Source: Meghimatium bilineatum (lineage: Eukaryota; Mollusca; Gastropoda; Stylommatophora; Philomycidae). Taken from it: 64,000 nt of DNA. The notes below the pieces were generated by a model. That model did no database searches. It was not told where the DNA came from and saw nothing but the letters and a program-made list of their open reading frames with translations. The stretch is taken from NCBI GenBank assembly GCA_034231615.1, contig CM067298.1:32184127-32248126 (forward strand), written 5' to 3'. Each line of letters opens with the position of its first letter. Within the stretch, counting starts at the first letter, position 1. Positions 21,551 through 34,206 of the stretch are shown here, in pieces. Made by a program: the position numbers and the translations under genes.

Positions 21551-22388
21551 AAATTGTCACGGAAATACGACTGTGTCAAGAAGAGAAAATGTGGTCGCCG
21601 AACAGCGCAACTCTTCTCTCCACTTTAAACAGAGCTCAACGCTAGTCATAACTCAACTATCATTTGTTATCTCATCATGAGTTGAGACACATCAGCATTG
21701 TCAATTCCGACGAATATACAACACGTAAAGCTGCGCTGCGTGTGTTTGTGATCGTGCGCTGTCATTGGCTCCTGAGTGGATCAATAAAGTAATATACGTG
21801 CACGAAGAAATAGAGGTAGATAAGATGAATTTGAGAAGAAAGACGGTCTTTCCTAAATCATCTGTGCAAACATTCTATGTAACAAGAAGTTTCTTACTCT
21901 TGTAGACGATTTTCTTCTGTGTGATATACCAAACACACACGCACACACACACACACACGCACACACACACACACGCACACACACACACGCATATTACATT
22001 GGCACGAATAGATCGCTAATCCAATATATAAAATCTGCATTGTCTTGATTGAATAAACCAGCATGTGAAGCCAGAATCTTCTGTAACAAGATTAATCTTT
22101 CCTACAGTAAAGCATATCCGACCACATTCACGCACACATGATTGAGAGAGAGAGAGATGAAACTTGGATTTCAAGAATACAACAGGCACTTGTGGTAATC
22201 GAAACGTTTTGTAAAACTACAGAAACTGCCCAGCATGAGTTGTAGACTACACGCCCAGCAAATAATCATTTATTCTAGTACATTATTTCATTAGCTGTTT
22301 AAGCTAATAGTAAAAACCAAAAGATAAAGTGTGTGTGTGTGGGGGGGGGGTATCAATCCTTCTCTACCTTCTTTTCAAAATATGTTCA
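21551..22388. repeat. Simple-sequence region: (CA)n, GA and GT tracts
   Basis: Imperfect (CA)n with CG interruptions at 21933-21990, a short GA tract at 22143-22156, and (GT)n followed by a G-run at 22331-22350. Sequence between is featureless. Confidence 0.85.
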
Positions 22389-22420
22389 TTTGATACAGGT
22401 CATATTGTCGAAACGTCGAT
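22389..22420 (+). repeat. PLE-type 3' motif copy
   Basis: GATACAGGTCATATTGTCGA followed by AACGTCG matches the motif at 37640-37670 on the same strand. Isolated copy, no RT nearby. Confidence 0.4.
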
Positions 22421-23630
22421 CTGTGTGTATTATCATGTGTGTTACCAGTGATTAGTCAAAACTCCATTACCTGTTCCAAGATTTGCCTAGTTGATTACAT
22501 TTTGGTTGCAGTTATTAACTCTTATAGGTTTTCTGTCCTTTATAAATTAATAGCAGAAAAAAGTTGGAAAAACTACATGATCTGTTTCACATATTTTAGA
22601 AAAATCTTTCGAATTCACACAATTTATTCCGTGTAGATTAAATATGGATTACAAGAACAAACCCACTTGAAGATTCTACAGACACGATGGCATTGTCCAA
22701 AAAATGAGCTATAGAAAGTAAAGGACGGGAGACGTAGAAAATCATTTAATGTCTCTGAATTCATCTAATGTATTGATTTTTGTTGCCATTGAATTTAAAT
22801 ACACACATGCGACAGATCGACTTCGTCGAATTGTCGAAGTCTTCCTCACTTCAAACTACATCACATCACACAAGTCGCTCTCACATTAAAACACGCTGTG
22901 TGTATCAAATTATCTGTATCATCCTTGAAAAAAGAATGAACACGGTTATTACCAATATCCAGAGACAGTCATTTATCTCAATAGATTGTGAGATAATAGA
23001 ACCAAAATGAGTATTCAATAAATGGAACTGCGGCTGATAAATATACTTGACTATTCATCTCCTGAATCTTGATATAGAGATACGATCAGAAAGGGGAGTT
23101 TCCCAAGCAACGTTTGAAGTATCGATATACGATGATAATTAAAAGTAAGAGTGAGGACAGATAAATATATATTGTGAGAAGCACAAGCGTGCAAAGATAT
23201 GGATGCAATAATTACAATGGACGTAGATGTCGTAAATAAGCGTATGTCATTATTTATTTATACGATTATTTATTTGCAATTATTAACACTGAATCTGTCT
23301 TCACACATGAGCCGACACAATGTTGTTCCGCCATTATTTGTAAACACTGCGTCATGTCCCATGACCTGGATGATACTAGCAAGAGGCTTAGTGATCGTTT
23401 CTGTCAATATATGCATGATATAAGCTAAAGTTCTTCATACATATGGCTGACTGTGACCTTGCAATCACTTTTAATAAATTAGGCTCCACTGGATTACAGG
23501 ATAATTCGGTAAGCTCTGCATAACCATCATATCCAACATTTCGTCATAGCCAACATTTCGGTAATATTTATTTATATATAAATATGATGTCAGGCACTCT
23601 AATATTCATTACTGCGCCTACACAGTTCTT
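22421..23630. other. No feature seen
   Basis: AT-rich; frames of 65-76 codons have no recognisable features. Confidence 0.4.
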
Positions 23631-23635
23631 ATGAA

Positions 23636-24050
23636 AAATTTTCCGTTTGCGGTATGTCTGAAAGTCGTCTCACCAGTCATCGCTTGCGGAATATCTAAAT
23701 GTCTTACCAGTCTTCGTTTGCGGAATATCTAAATGTCTCGAAAAATCTCATAAGTCTTCTTTGCAAATGTCTAAAAAACTCACGAGTTTTTGCTTTCGGA
23801 ATGTCTAAAAGTCTCATCTTTCTTCGCTTGTGGAATGTATAAATGTCTCACTAGTCTTCGCTTATGGAATTTCGAAAAGTCTCATATTATTCGCCTGCGG
23901 AAGGTCTAAAAGACTCACTAGTTTTCGCTTGTGGAATGTCCAAAAGTCTCACCAGTCTTCCTTGCAAATGTCTAAAAGCCTAAACAGTCTTTGCTTGCAA
24001 ATGTTTAAAAACCTCGTCAGGCTTTGCATGCGAAATATATGAGTCTCACC
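23636..24050. repeat. 34-bp minisatellite, ~12 copies
   Basis: The unit is close to GTCTCACCAGTCTTCGCTTG followed by CGGAATGTCTAAAA. Copies vary in length and sequence. It ends just before recognisable Helitron coding sequence. Confidence 0.85.
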
Positions 24051-24467
24051 ATCTAGAAGATGTTGATTTTGTAGCAACTATTTGGCGGCATGAAACTGAT
24101 AACGAATGGATTTTAACATATGGTCCTCTGCTGGCAAAAATTTTCAACTCTCATATTAACATTGCGTTTTGCAACTCTGTGAAGTCAATTAAATATGTGT
24201 GACAGTATATGTACAATACACCAGAAACAGCTATGTTTGTTTTATAGCAAGAAAATATAAACAATAAAGTTACACATTATCAACATAGTCGTTACATAAG
24301 TAGCAATGAAAATATTTTTGGTCAAAATTTTGACTTCCCAATTCACGAAAGATATCCAATAGTACAACAGCTTGCAATTAGTTTAGGAAACAAACACAAG
24401 TGTTTACTTCACGAATGAAACAGCTGTTCAACAAGATGTGGATACCAGAGATACTACTAACAGTCAG

Positions 24468-24560
24468 TCAGTCAGTTCCTCTTTTGCCAAGTTTGGCACA
24501 TAGGGCGGATGTCATAGTTCTCCATGCCTGTTGGTCAGTTGCCAGGAATTGCAGGTCTTT
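24468..24560. mobile_element. Interspersed repeat fragment in the Helitron
   Basis: CCAAGTTTGGCACATAGGGC followed by GGATGTCATAGTTCTCCATG and a GCAGGTCT end match 62395-62480. This is the family that gave rise to the 35-bp array at 3138-3357. It interrupts the Helitron reading frame. Confidence 0.65.
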
Positions 24561-24804
24561 AAATTAACTACTAAGAGCTTTCTTTAAATTATGTCAGATG
24601 GTTGAATTTCCATCTTTACTAAAAATATGTGATCAGCCCAACAAGTTTATGGAACAAATACTGAAATGATTTGTCAGAGGATTTCAATCACCAAGCTCAA
24701 CATGCTAACCCACATTTTGAAATTGTCAATACATGTTAAATATATAACAGGGTTTGATTTGCCAGAGAAGATAAAATGTTATCAATAGAAGATCAACTGT
24801 TACC

Positions 24805-25280
24805 ATATTTCGGCCTCCAGCAATCAAATAGAACTCAGATATTTCGGCCTCCAGCAATAAAATAGAACTCAGATATTTCGGCCTCCAGCAATCAAATAGA
24901 ACTCAGATATTTCGGCCTCCAGCAATCAAATAGAACTCAGATATTTCGGCCTCCAACAATCAAATAGAACTCAGATATTTCGGCCTCCAACAATCAAATA
25001 GAACTCAGATATTTCGGCCTCCAACAATCAAATAGAACTCAGATATTTCGGCCTCCAGCAATAAAATAGAACTCAGATATTTCGGCCTCCAACAATCAAA
25101 TAGAACTCAGATATTTCGGCCTCCAGCAATAAAATAGAACTCAGATATTTCGGCCTCCAACAATCAAATAGAACTCAGATATTTCGGCCTCCAGCAATAA
25201 AATAGAACTCAGATATTTCGGCCTCCAACAATCAAATAGAACTCAGATATTTCGGCCTCCAACAATCAAATAGAACTCAG
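24805..25280. repeat. 34-bp minisatellite inside the Helitron ORF, exactly 14 units
   Basis: 476 bp = 14 x 34. The unit is ATATTTCGGCCTCCAGCAAT followed by CAAATAGAACTCAG. The first unit continues the Helitron frame (LLPYFGLQQSNRTQ) and the last runs into IANLPTELL, so the unit is transposon coding sequence that was amplified in place. Two variable sites (GC/AC and ATC/ATA) define subtypes. Units 8-13 alternate regularly, forming a 68-bp higher-order repeat. The 34-bp period breaks the reading frame. Confidence 0.97.
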
Positions 25281-26179
25281 ATTGCCAATTTACCAACTGA
25301 ACTTTTAAGAGAAACATCATATAACAACAACTCCGGAACTATAAATGTACACGAGAATGAACTCAAATTACTACAAGAACAAAGAATCTCTTATTCCACA
25401 ATACATAGATAGTATATCTCATCAAACTGACTGCATTTTCTTTGTGGACGTACCTGGTGGCACTGTGAAAACGTAAGCTACAAATTTATTGTTGGCAAAT
25501 ATTCGCAAGCAAACTAACATTGCTGCTGCAACAACATCATCTGGCATAGAGGCAAAAATTGTTACATCGTGGTCGTACAGTGCATTCTACATTCAAAATA
25601 TTATTGGATTTAACAACAACTAATGAAGCTATGCGTAAAATTAACAACAATTCTGCAATGGGAGAGTTTTTTAGAAGATGTGTTCTTACAGTCTGGCATG
25701 AATGTGCAATGGTCAATAAAAGAGCATTAGAAGCACTCTACAAGACTACACGATTTGAGAAACAACAACTCCATTATAGGCGGTATAACTGTTGCCTATC
25801 TGGAGATTTTCTCAAGACTCTGCCAGTAAAGGACTATACTGATGAAATTCAAGCATGTGTTAATGCATCTTGTGGAATCATTTACAGACGGGCAGCTACT
25901 ATGAGAGCCACATTTTATGATAATCAACATTCATAATAATTTTTCTGAAATTACTACAGCTTGGTTCTGGAAAAACTGTGGATTCTGATCATGGTCATTG
26001 CGCAACGTTTTCCCTTAATTAAAACATTAAGTTTGTAGCACGACCCTCTTTAGATGCATGACCTAAATAATAAAATATTGTGTTTTTATATTATTGTGTA
26101 TATTATTGTTAGAATATTGTGTATGTTATGTATGAATAAGCATAAATGTCAATGATGCGACAGGAGTCCTAGAATGCTA

Positions 26180-26265
26180 CAGGTGTCTATTTCTTGATTC
26201 TGTGAGTATGCTTCGAAAAATTTAGTTGGGCTCTCTGCGTCGTCATTTCTCAATTAGTTAACAAG
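26180..26265 (+). pseudogene. LINE-D RNase H fragment
   Basis: TCTTGATTCTGTGAGTATGC translates as LDSVSMLRKI and is followed by LGSLRRH. It matches TDSMSML and GYLRRQWLESMT at 31360-31430 and the intact-looking DGxMSMIMKVQKGLVREQ at 37064-37130. Very short and isolated. Confidence 0.5.
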
Positions 26266-26269
26266 TCTT

Positions 26270-27200
26270 ATATTCTTAACAGTCACGGTTGACAGCATAC
26301 AGAATAACAATAATATTTTTTTTAAATTGTCATTCTGGCAACGCTGGGTATTAACTCTAGTTATATATAAATGTCCAGTCAACAAATGTATCAGTATTAT
26401 CTATTATGTATAAATTTCCATTCATAAAAGTAGCAGCCAGAGGAGATTGCTCTACATAGATAAGAAAGAGATTATCAATGGCCCTACAAAAAATATATAT
26501 ACAAATCACCAGAGAGTAAACTGAGAAAAAATATTTAATATATAAACACCTCTAGTCAGTAAAAGTAGCAGAAACATTTCTGATAAAGCCTACATTAAAA
26601 GTAACAAAAAGGTAACAGACGTTACATAAATATAATACAAATGTGAAGTACACATAAAGACAGCTGTTATTGCCTGAACTTTTCCCAGTCTCTCCGTCGA
26701 TAAGAAAATGCATAAGAAAATTGTACAGAATCTGTTTCTCCTAACACTGATTTAGAACTAAGAAATATTTCTGTTAATTTACAATGATTTCATGAGCTAT
26801 ATTCTCCATTAGCTACCTAAACATTGTATGCTTTTATAACTGACTGATATCGATCTAGTATAGGCCAAATTGTATTTATTCAGTTAGACGCCAATCACTT
26901 TCTTCGTGGCCAAGGGAATATGATCACGTATATTTGCTCTTGCGATCCACCTTTTGTTCGAAATTGTATATTTTCCACCACTAGATGTTCATGTTCCAGC
27001 GGAACATAGGACTGCAACTATTATTCGCCGCCGAAATATATTCGGGACCATCTACTTCAGTTGACCTCAAGCAGCCATAACCTCTGCTTGTACACTCATT
27101 CTCCAGATATTGTTTGTCCTCCCAATTCGTTTCTCACCCGGTGAGTTCCAGTGAAATCTGTGTCTGGTTATGTCACGATATATTTTCCTCCTTTAATTAT
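26270..27200. other. No feature seen
   Basis: AT-rich, no supported gene. Confidence 0.4.
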
Positions 27201-27207
27201 ATCACGT

Positions 27208-27955
<748 letters not shown>

Positions 27956-27959
27956 AGTG

Positions 27960-28235
27960 ATAGATTGGAAGGAGAGTGGAGTGAAAGTGGGAGATGAGAA
28001 GGCGAGTGGAGTGAAAGTGGAAGATGATAATGAATATGGAGTGAGTGAAAATGGAAGAGTATTCAAAATGTGGAATGAGAGACAGTGGGAAAATGAGAAT
28101 GAGAGTGGAATGAATTAAAGTTGGAGAAGAGAAATAGAGTGGAGTAAGAGAAAATGGGAGATGAGGAGGAAAATGTAATGAGCGAAAGTGGGAAAGGAGA
28201 AGGAAAGTGGAGTGAGAGAAAGGATGCGAAAGTGT
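27960..28235. repeat. ~30-bp purine-rich degenerate array
   Basis: About nine units of the type GAGTGGAGTGAAAGTGGGAG followed by ATGAGAAG. The + strand is almost all purine for about 270 bp, a strand asymmetry that could favour triplex formation. The 130-codon minus-strand frame is a by-product. Confidence 0.8.
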
Positions 28236-28284
28236 TAGAAATGTATCAATAAAATAGAGTTTGTATATTTCAAAATGTATCACC

Positions 28285-28355
28285 TGATGTGTTACGGCGT
28301 GGTACAAAGCGCGTCTGTGACGACTAAGGTACAGTGTTCGAATCACACAGCTGGT
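28285..28355 (+). mobile_element. tRNA-like SINE head (SINE-C type)
   Basis: TACGGCGTGGTACAAAGCG (A-box-like) is followed about 30 bp on by GTGTTCGAATCACAC (B box, GTTCGANNC). The A-box-side wording GGCGTGGTACA also occurs in the minus-strand head at 45838-45925, so this is a family, not a tRNA gene. Confidence 0.55.
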
Positions 28356-28654
28356 AATTGTGTATCCAGATCAATTAGTAATCTAAGGCAAACTAGTGAA
28401 CATATTTATGTTGCTACCTTATGTTGTAAACAATTACTAGTCAAAAAAATCTTTGGTTGGAAAATGTTAAATTCTGACCAGGATATGCTATCTTTTTTAT
28501 GACCTTATGTTTCAACTCACGCACAGGCCTGTCAAAAAAGGCAATTTTTGGCAAATATACATATATAAATATATATATATAAACATATCATAGTGTGATT
28601 TCTAAATACTTGTCAATCAAGTAACAGAGATTTAAAATTAAAAGAGGGCTCAAT

Positions 28655-29130
28655 AAGCGTAATTATTGACTTCATTGTATTAGGGTTTTCCCATATGCAC
28701 TCCGCCCCTCTCAACGAGCGAAACGTGGAACAACGTAATAAGGTTTGTTAATAGCTGATAAAACACATAATAACACAAATAAATCGACGTTTGGACCGAA
28801 ATGCCTTTATCAAGACCACATTCACAACATAATAGTGCGAACACGAACGACACTATTCACATTCACACGACAGCACTACATATAGATATCAAATGCTACC
28901 AGTGATAAGCACAACTTCATTATCATCTTCCAATTTTCGCCAATTGGATTGCAGTTTTTCTGCAATTAGTACCTATTATCGACCCACTCAACGAAACGGC
29001 CCGCCACCTGCCAACAGTACCCTTTATATAATGTAAATACATTACTTCAGGAAATAATCTTCATAGATCTCAGGAATAAGACATCTCGACCAGGAGCGAA
29101 TCCTTGACCTATTCAGCACACGGGCATGGA
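28655..29130 (-). mobile_element. SINE-B split by a nested insertion
   Basis: 28665-28717 (TATTGACTTCATTGTATTAG to CTCTCAACGA) and 28987-29130 (CTCAACGAAACGGCCCGCC to the B-box-like GAGCGAATCCTTGACC) are consecutive parts of SINE-B as defined at 50346-50605. Confidence 0.65.
28710..28994 (-). mobile_element. PLE-like 3' insert with 8-bp TSD, nested in SINE-B
   Basis: The direct repeat CTCAACGA occurs at 28710-28717 and 28987-28994, bounding 269 bp absent from other SINE-B copies. The minus strand carries CTTGATAAAGGCATTTCGGT followed by CCAAACGTCG, the PLE-type 3' motif, then a T-rich end. There is no RT sequence, so the copy is 5'-truncated or non-autonomous. Confidence 0.6.
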
Positions 29131-30230
29131 TTTAAACAGTAAACCAAGATATTTCCCTTGTAATTAATCCCCTGCACAATCGCAGCGTTAAAAATCCAGA
29201 TACAAACATTACCAAATAGAAAGAAGAATTCTTGGAATTTCATATCAACAATTAATAAAATGTTTGGGTAAAATGTTGGTTTTTTATATGGAAGAGTTCC
29301 TCCACTATGTTACTGGAATATTCTATTATTTCAATTTGATCATTTTCATTTCTGCCGAAGAAGCAGCTAGGTCAGCATGACAAGACATGAAGAAACACTT
29401 TATCATTGACATCAATAAAATGTTACTTGCACCTTCTTTATTTAGAAGCCCAAAATATATGTGAATATTATTAAAGATATTGGAGTAGCCGGTCAAATAA
29501 ACAAGATAATTCATCTTCTCTAAATAAAAAATACCAAACATTTAATTGCCTTTCACATAAGTAACTCCTCCAAAGTCAGTGGTTGTTGTATAATTACTTG
29601 ATGCGCCTAAAATCTATAGATCAACTGATGTTGCTTGTATCAGCAATATAACAGCAAAAATAGGCAGATCTCAGATAAGGTTTTCAGTTTGATAATTTCT
29701 ATTCTCTCTGTTCGTCATAAAATTGTTTTAGCATTTATCATAATCGTAGAGACTAACAGAAATTGAACCAGGTCCGTTCTAATGGCACCGAATCGCTTTG
29801 CAAGTTAAGTAAACAGGTATTTCTGTACTTGATTAACCACATCCCACCCAAAAAAGACGCAATTATGTCAAGACATTCAAACTGTGTACTCAAGTCACTG
29901 AGAGACCAATCGAGACAATGACTATTACAACAATGAACATCCTGTACAAGTATTTACGTATTCCCAGGACCACAAACAAAAAACATCCGTATTCGTGCTA
30001 CAATGGCAAGTATGCCTACTTGTAAACATAAATAGCATAGAGACAGGACAATTTCGCTTCACATTATAGCTTATACAAGTACATTCAAGTAGGAAGCATG
30101 AGGAAAAATGATATTCATAATCGTAGCAAGGTATTTCCAAGCACAGAGCAGATTACTATATTGTATTAGAACTTCTTCACTGAATTCATGACATATTAGA
30201 TTAGTCTTCTATATACCATATTGTATGCGA
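29131..30230. other. No gene; single copy of the palindrome arm at 29765-29805
   Basis: GAACCAGGTCCGTTCTAATG followed by GCACCGAATCGCTTTGCAAG matches one arm of the palindromic element at 43579-43683. Nothing else recognised. Confidence 0.5.
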
Positions 30231-30275
30231 GGAATATGACCCACATTGAGAACCACTGAGCCAGACTAAATTGAA
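30215..30275. mobile_element. hAT MITE right-end fragment
   Basis: The reverse complement reads CAGTGGTTCTCAATGTGGGT, a typical hAT MITE terminus. The matching left end was not found. Confidence 0.45.
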
Positions 30276-30469
30276 CTCCCTTATCTAACAAGCCTTTGAA
30301 ATTGGTACCAATAAAAATATGGACAAGCACAGACGATCTATAATAGCCGCTGACCATCACTTTTACGATGGTTGGATGGTTGGGCGCTCTGATGAACCCA
30401 GGCAACGCAGTTATGAGATGGTTCTCTCTGATAGACCACATTCATGCATTAATGTCTCCTACCAATCTA

Positions 30470-31600
30470 TGTTGAGAGATAGCACAGAACTTATCAACTT
30501 TAAAATACCTGGCAGTGCTGTTTGACAGATGGTTGTGTTTCATTGAGCATTTACACAATCGTCAGAGAGCAAAGAGATTGGCAGCGATGTTGCCGCTGGC
30601 TGTTATTGTTGTTGGGGTTTTAATACGATTAACGAAATTTTTGCATTGCTATATCAAGGGTTAGTCCTGAATGTTATGTCTTGGCTTTGCTAATCCTTAG
30701 CCCGGCGCAGATTGATAAACTCGACAGAATGCAGAATGTAGCAATGAGTATTATTCTTGGAAGCCCCAGAGATAGTAAATAGTGTCAATGAGCTTCTTGT
30801 TGGATTTTCCTATCATGATGCAAAGAGCGGATGCTTGCCGTGCTCGTTCATACCTACAAATCAGTGCTGAATAGAACTATCCACTACATGATTATATTGA
30901 GAACATCTAAGGACGCAGATTAAAGAGGGGGAAGTCATGTCTTGTCAGAGCAGAGGGGGGGGGGGGTTATTAAACGGGTATGCGCGTTAGATGACAACAT
31001 GGAAAAGACTGAGGAAGTAAGCAATTCTAGTTTACAAATTCCATTAAAGTGATAATCACGCTTTCCAGGAAGCGTGACAATGGACTAACAAGTGAATATA
31101 GATTCAGTAATATACGCTCCAGTCAGTGCTAATTCCTCAGATGGAGGTATTATTGCCTGCACTGACAGGCATGTGGTGCGGCACATACGAACGTTCTCGA
31201 GCATTCACAGCTCAAAGAAAAGGACATGTATTAGAGAATAAAGTGGTGTTTTCTATACAAGTGCTTGCAGTATGCCAAGTATGCCAATGGGGGTTATGGC
31301 AGTGGTGAGGGCAATGATAAGGCAAAATCCATGAGTTATGCAGGCGTCTGCCTGTTTTCTTACTGATTCTATGAGTATGCTTTGAAATACTTAGTCGGGC
31401 TATTTACGCCGTCAGTGGCTTGAGTCCATGACGAAATTTTACGAGAGTTACTTTCATTTTTGTACCTGGACACGTGAGTGTTAAGGGAAATGAAAGAGCA
31501 GACAGACTTGCCAGCGTGGCCACAATGAACAGTAATATTTCAATGTGGCGTGCTGATATTTTTTAATACAATCAAGACGTTAGGCCGGTTGGATGATATG
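30470..31600 (+). pseudogene. LINE-D ORF2 relic: RT thumb to RNase H
   Basis: Order along the + strand: FDRWLCFIEHLHNRQRAKRL (about 30530), IDKLDRMQNVAMSIILGSPR (about 30710; the L-D-R-x-Q-N-x-A segment after the RT), then RNase H pieces: SGVFYTSACSMPSM (about 31240), TDSMSML then GYLRRQWLESMT (31360-31430) and FIFVPGHVSVKGNERADRLA followed by SVATMN (31450-31540; the conserved His and Asp of RNase H). Stops and frameshifts throughout. Similar RNase H pieces lie at 26180, 34683 and 36652-37345, so LINE-D is the most frequent LINE of the central part. The G-run at 30957-30967 interrupts it. Confidence 0.78.
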
Positions 31601-32180
31601 GAGCTTATTTTTTTCTTCCGTGTCTATGATTAAATTGTAGGAGCTGGGACACATCGGTATGGGACAATACTTGCTCGACTGTCCTGTGACAGACCGTAGA
31701 ATACGTAATTTCCGAAACACAGAGAATGGACGTTTCAACAAACAGGCCTGCATCAAGAACAAAACATAACACACGATGAGTAGAAGACGGAGTTATCTAT
31801 GCATACGTCATATCACGATCAAAACTGAGAAGTTAAAATCTTTTGGTGAACATCTGTCGAGGCGGCGAAACAGAGGACTAATAATCCTGGACCTTTGCGG
31901 TAATTTGTAACGTTGAAACCCCCATACGTAACAATTCTGTTAAATACAATAAATGTAGCAAAGTCTATAATTTTCGACCCTCGGAATGCAGTTGGCCCAA
32001 CAAGCTATTTTGATCAACCTCTGAGTCATGGCATCCATTATTTTGGATAGTCACATCTGCTATATAAGACTAACATCCACAACTGAACTCAGTGTTCCTC
32101 ACCATAAGAAGTACTGTGACTACCATCCGCTGCGACTGAACATTTCGACACACTAAAGCTCAAGACCGTAGATATGATTA
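31601..32180. other. No feature seen
   Basis: Nothing supported beyond the LINE-D end. Confidence 0.35.
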
Positions 32181-32558
32181 CCTTAAACATGGGGTCGGGA
32201 ACCCATGGCTCGCAGACAAATGTTCGAGTATAAAAAAATGTTTCTTTAGACTCCTATGATCTACATATTAATTTCATATCAATATTTCATTCTACAGAGC
32301 TAAAGTCTACTGCAGCTCAGCAACAGAAGTCGCATTAATAGTAAGAAATACTCATTATTGATTAGCAACAGCGTAACAATGTTATTAAAAAGAATTCAGA
32401 GACATAATTATTGTACTTTTAGTGTTGAAATTACATAACATGCACACATTTACTTTAATTTTTAGTTTCACACATAATGTATGGCTCTTACAGAATTACT
32501 TTTCAAAATATGTGGTGTCCATGGCTCTCTCAGACAAAATCCCGACCCCTGCCTTAAA
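32181..32558. mobile_element. hAT-type MITE with TSD (364 bp)
   Basis: The element at 32188-32551 starts ATGGGGTCGGGAACCCATGG. The right end, reverse-complemented, starts CAGGGGTCGGGATTTTGTCT. Both contain the GGGGTCGGGA core of a well-known hAT MITE terminus, and both ends also carry CCATGGCTC. CCTTAAA flanks it at 32181-32187 and 32552-32558 (7 of the expected 8 bases). There is no coding sequence. Confidence 0.82.
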
Positions 32559-33590
32559 GAGAGGCGTTTAAATAAAAAAGACAGTTGTCTGTTTCATGTG
32601 TAATCTTCACTATTTGAGAGAATATTGGAAGACTTTTGTGAAAAATGTGTTTCACTTGGTGAGGGGTTTTTCCCGATAGTTTGGATGGTCCTAGTATTCA
32701 TGTTCACGTCATGTTCAACACCCCCTTCTCCTTATATACTGGCCATTAAAATACGCAATATTATAATGCAATTATAATACAAAACAGTGGCAATAACAAA
32801 CACTGCACCCACAAATAGAAAACAATAAAGTCGGAATAATAAAAATGAAACAAGTTTAAAAATAAATATTTAAAAAAGATGAGTTGATTGATGAGAGAAA
32901 TGTAATTTACATCCTGACATCTGTGAACGTAGAATGTGAGCACATATTTGCAACCAGCTTAGACATACCAAGACAACGTCTGTCCGCGTCTTTGATAATG
33001 ACACGGAGTTGTCTTGTAATGTTTTTCTACTGTCTGCATGTCTCTGATAATAAGAGGGTCATGTAGTTATGTTTGTGCTATCTTTATGCATAGGTTTTAG
33101 AGATTGTTGGGTGGAGGAGCATACTGTCTACGTGTGATAATGAATGCTCTGAATGTTGGTAATCAGTTGTCACACTTTAATTATACAATGTCAAACAGAA
33201 AGTGCAAAGTTGCTACAGATTTCTATTCTGCCCAGAAACTGTGGTCAGCTTATTATTTATTAACTATATTTCACTGAAGAACTGGTTTAGCGTATTTTAT
33301 AACAGTGCAGCCTGAAAAAAGTCATTTTCTATCTAAAGATGAAAACTATGATTCACTGAAGAAATATTTGAGATTCACATTCGTCCTTCATATGTGTAGT
33401 AATCATGTTATATTATGTTATTTTTCTATTAGTGTATGTAGTCGATATCCCGTGATAGTGTCTACTTTCTGTGTTGTTTTGTTTATATCCTTCTAGTCTT
33501 TAATTATTAATAATGTTCTGGACTTCCGAATTTATCCCGTCTAGCGATTAATATCTCAATATGGACAATACCGTAAAACTGCCTCTCAAT
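32559..33590. other. No feature seen
   Basis: AT-rich; small frames without features. Confidence 0.4.
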
Positions 33591-33591
33591 C

Positions 33592-33891
33592 GTCATGTGT
33601 TCTTCTTCTTCTGCGTTTGCTCGCAAGCTCCTGTAGATAACCAGGATGTAGTCCGGAGAACGGGATGCGTTTTATCATGGCTTACAATATTGCTGCGATA
33701 TCTTCACCTTTTGGCCTGACACATCCGACATCAGCATGGCTTTGAGTCACTGACCCTATGTGGAATGGGACAGCCAACCCCATTCCATAACCTCCTTAGT
33801 CGCCTCTTGCGATACGAATGGAAGGTACATGGTGTAGCTATTCTTTGCTACCCTCGCAAACACGACAACACACGGGCGAAGTCATGTGTTC
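33592..33891 (-). mobile_element. SINE-A, full length with 11-bp TSD
   Basis: GTCATGTGTTC at 33592-33602 and 33881-33891 flanks a complete element. The 3' tail (CTTCTTCTTCTGCG on the + strand) is at the left and the 5' end (ACAACACACGGGCGAA) is at the right. The middle has ACATCCGACATCAGCATGGC and TAACCTCCTTAGTCGCCTCT. It defines the family length as about 280 bp. Confidence 0.92.
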
Positions 33892-34105
33892 AGTTGTGTA
33901 AAGGACTTTTGGCAGAAATTCGGTATTTGTGGATATTTGTGTGTTATTATGCCTGTTATTAGCAAAAAAGCTTCCGTCTCATTTCCATGCAGAGATATGG
34001 AAAACAGAGTAACATTATATAACGGATTGGGAAGAGGGCCGGAGGGAGGGTAGTGTTTATAGAAGAATGTGGTGTTCTATGTAAAGATCATCTTTAGGAA
34101 TAACG

Positions 34106-34206
34106 TTGATATGTAAACTTTCGGATTATTGAGAAAAGTTGATATGTAAACTTTCGGATTATTGAGAAAATTTGATATGTAAACTTTCTGATTATTGAGA
34201 AAATTG
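34106..34206. repeat. 33-bp tandem repeat, 3 copies
   Basis: GATATGTAAACTTTCGGATT followed by ATTGAGAAAA, three nearly identical copies. Confidence 0.9.

Larger units (their letters stand above)
24055..25945 (+). pseudogene. Helitron RepHel relic (Rep linker to Pif1-type helicase)
   Basis: Rolling-circle Helitrons encode a Rep nuclease fused to a Pif1-family helicase. 24060-24440 gives DNEWILTYGPLLAKIFNSHI, CNSVKSIKYV, SRYISSNEN and FDFPIHERYPIVQQLAI, the segment after the Rep domain. 24700-25320 gives a broken IYNRV.FAREDKMLSI and QLLPYFGLQQSNRTQIANLP followed by TELLRETSYNN. 25430-25560 holds VDVPGGTVKT (Walker A with V for G) and ANIRKQTNIAAATTSSGIEA. 25559-25936 (125 codons) continues LHRGRTVHSTFKILLDLTTT, VLTVWHECAM and CLSGDFLKTLPV (motifs II and III; DE replaced by HE), ending at a stop. 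Stops, the altered Walker A and DE motifs, a 14-copy minisatellite in the reading frame and an inserted repeat at 24468-24560 show that it is dead. The N-terminal Rep core and C-terminal helicase motifs are absent. Confidence 0.88.
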
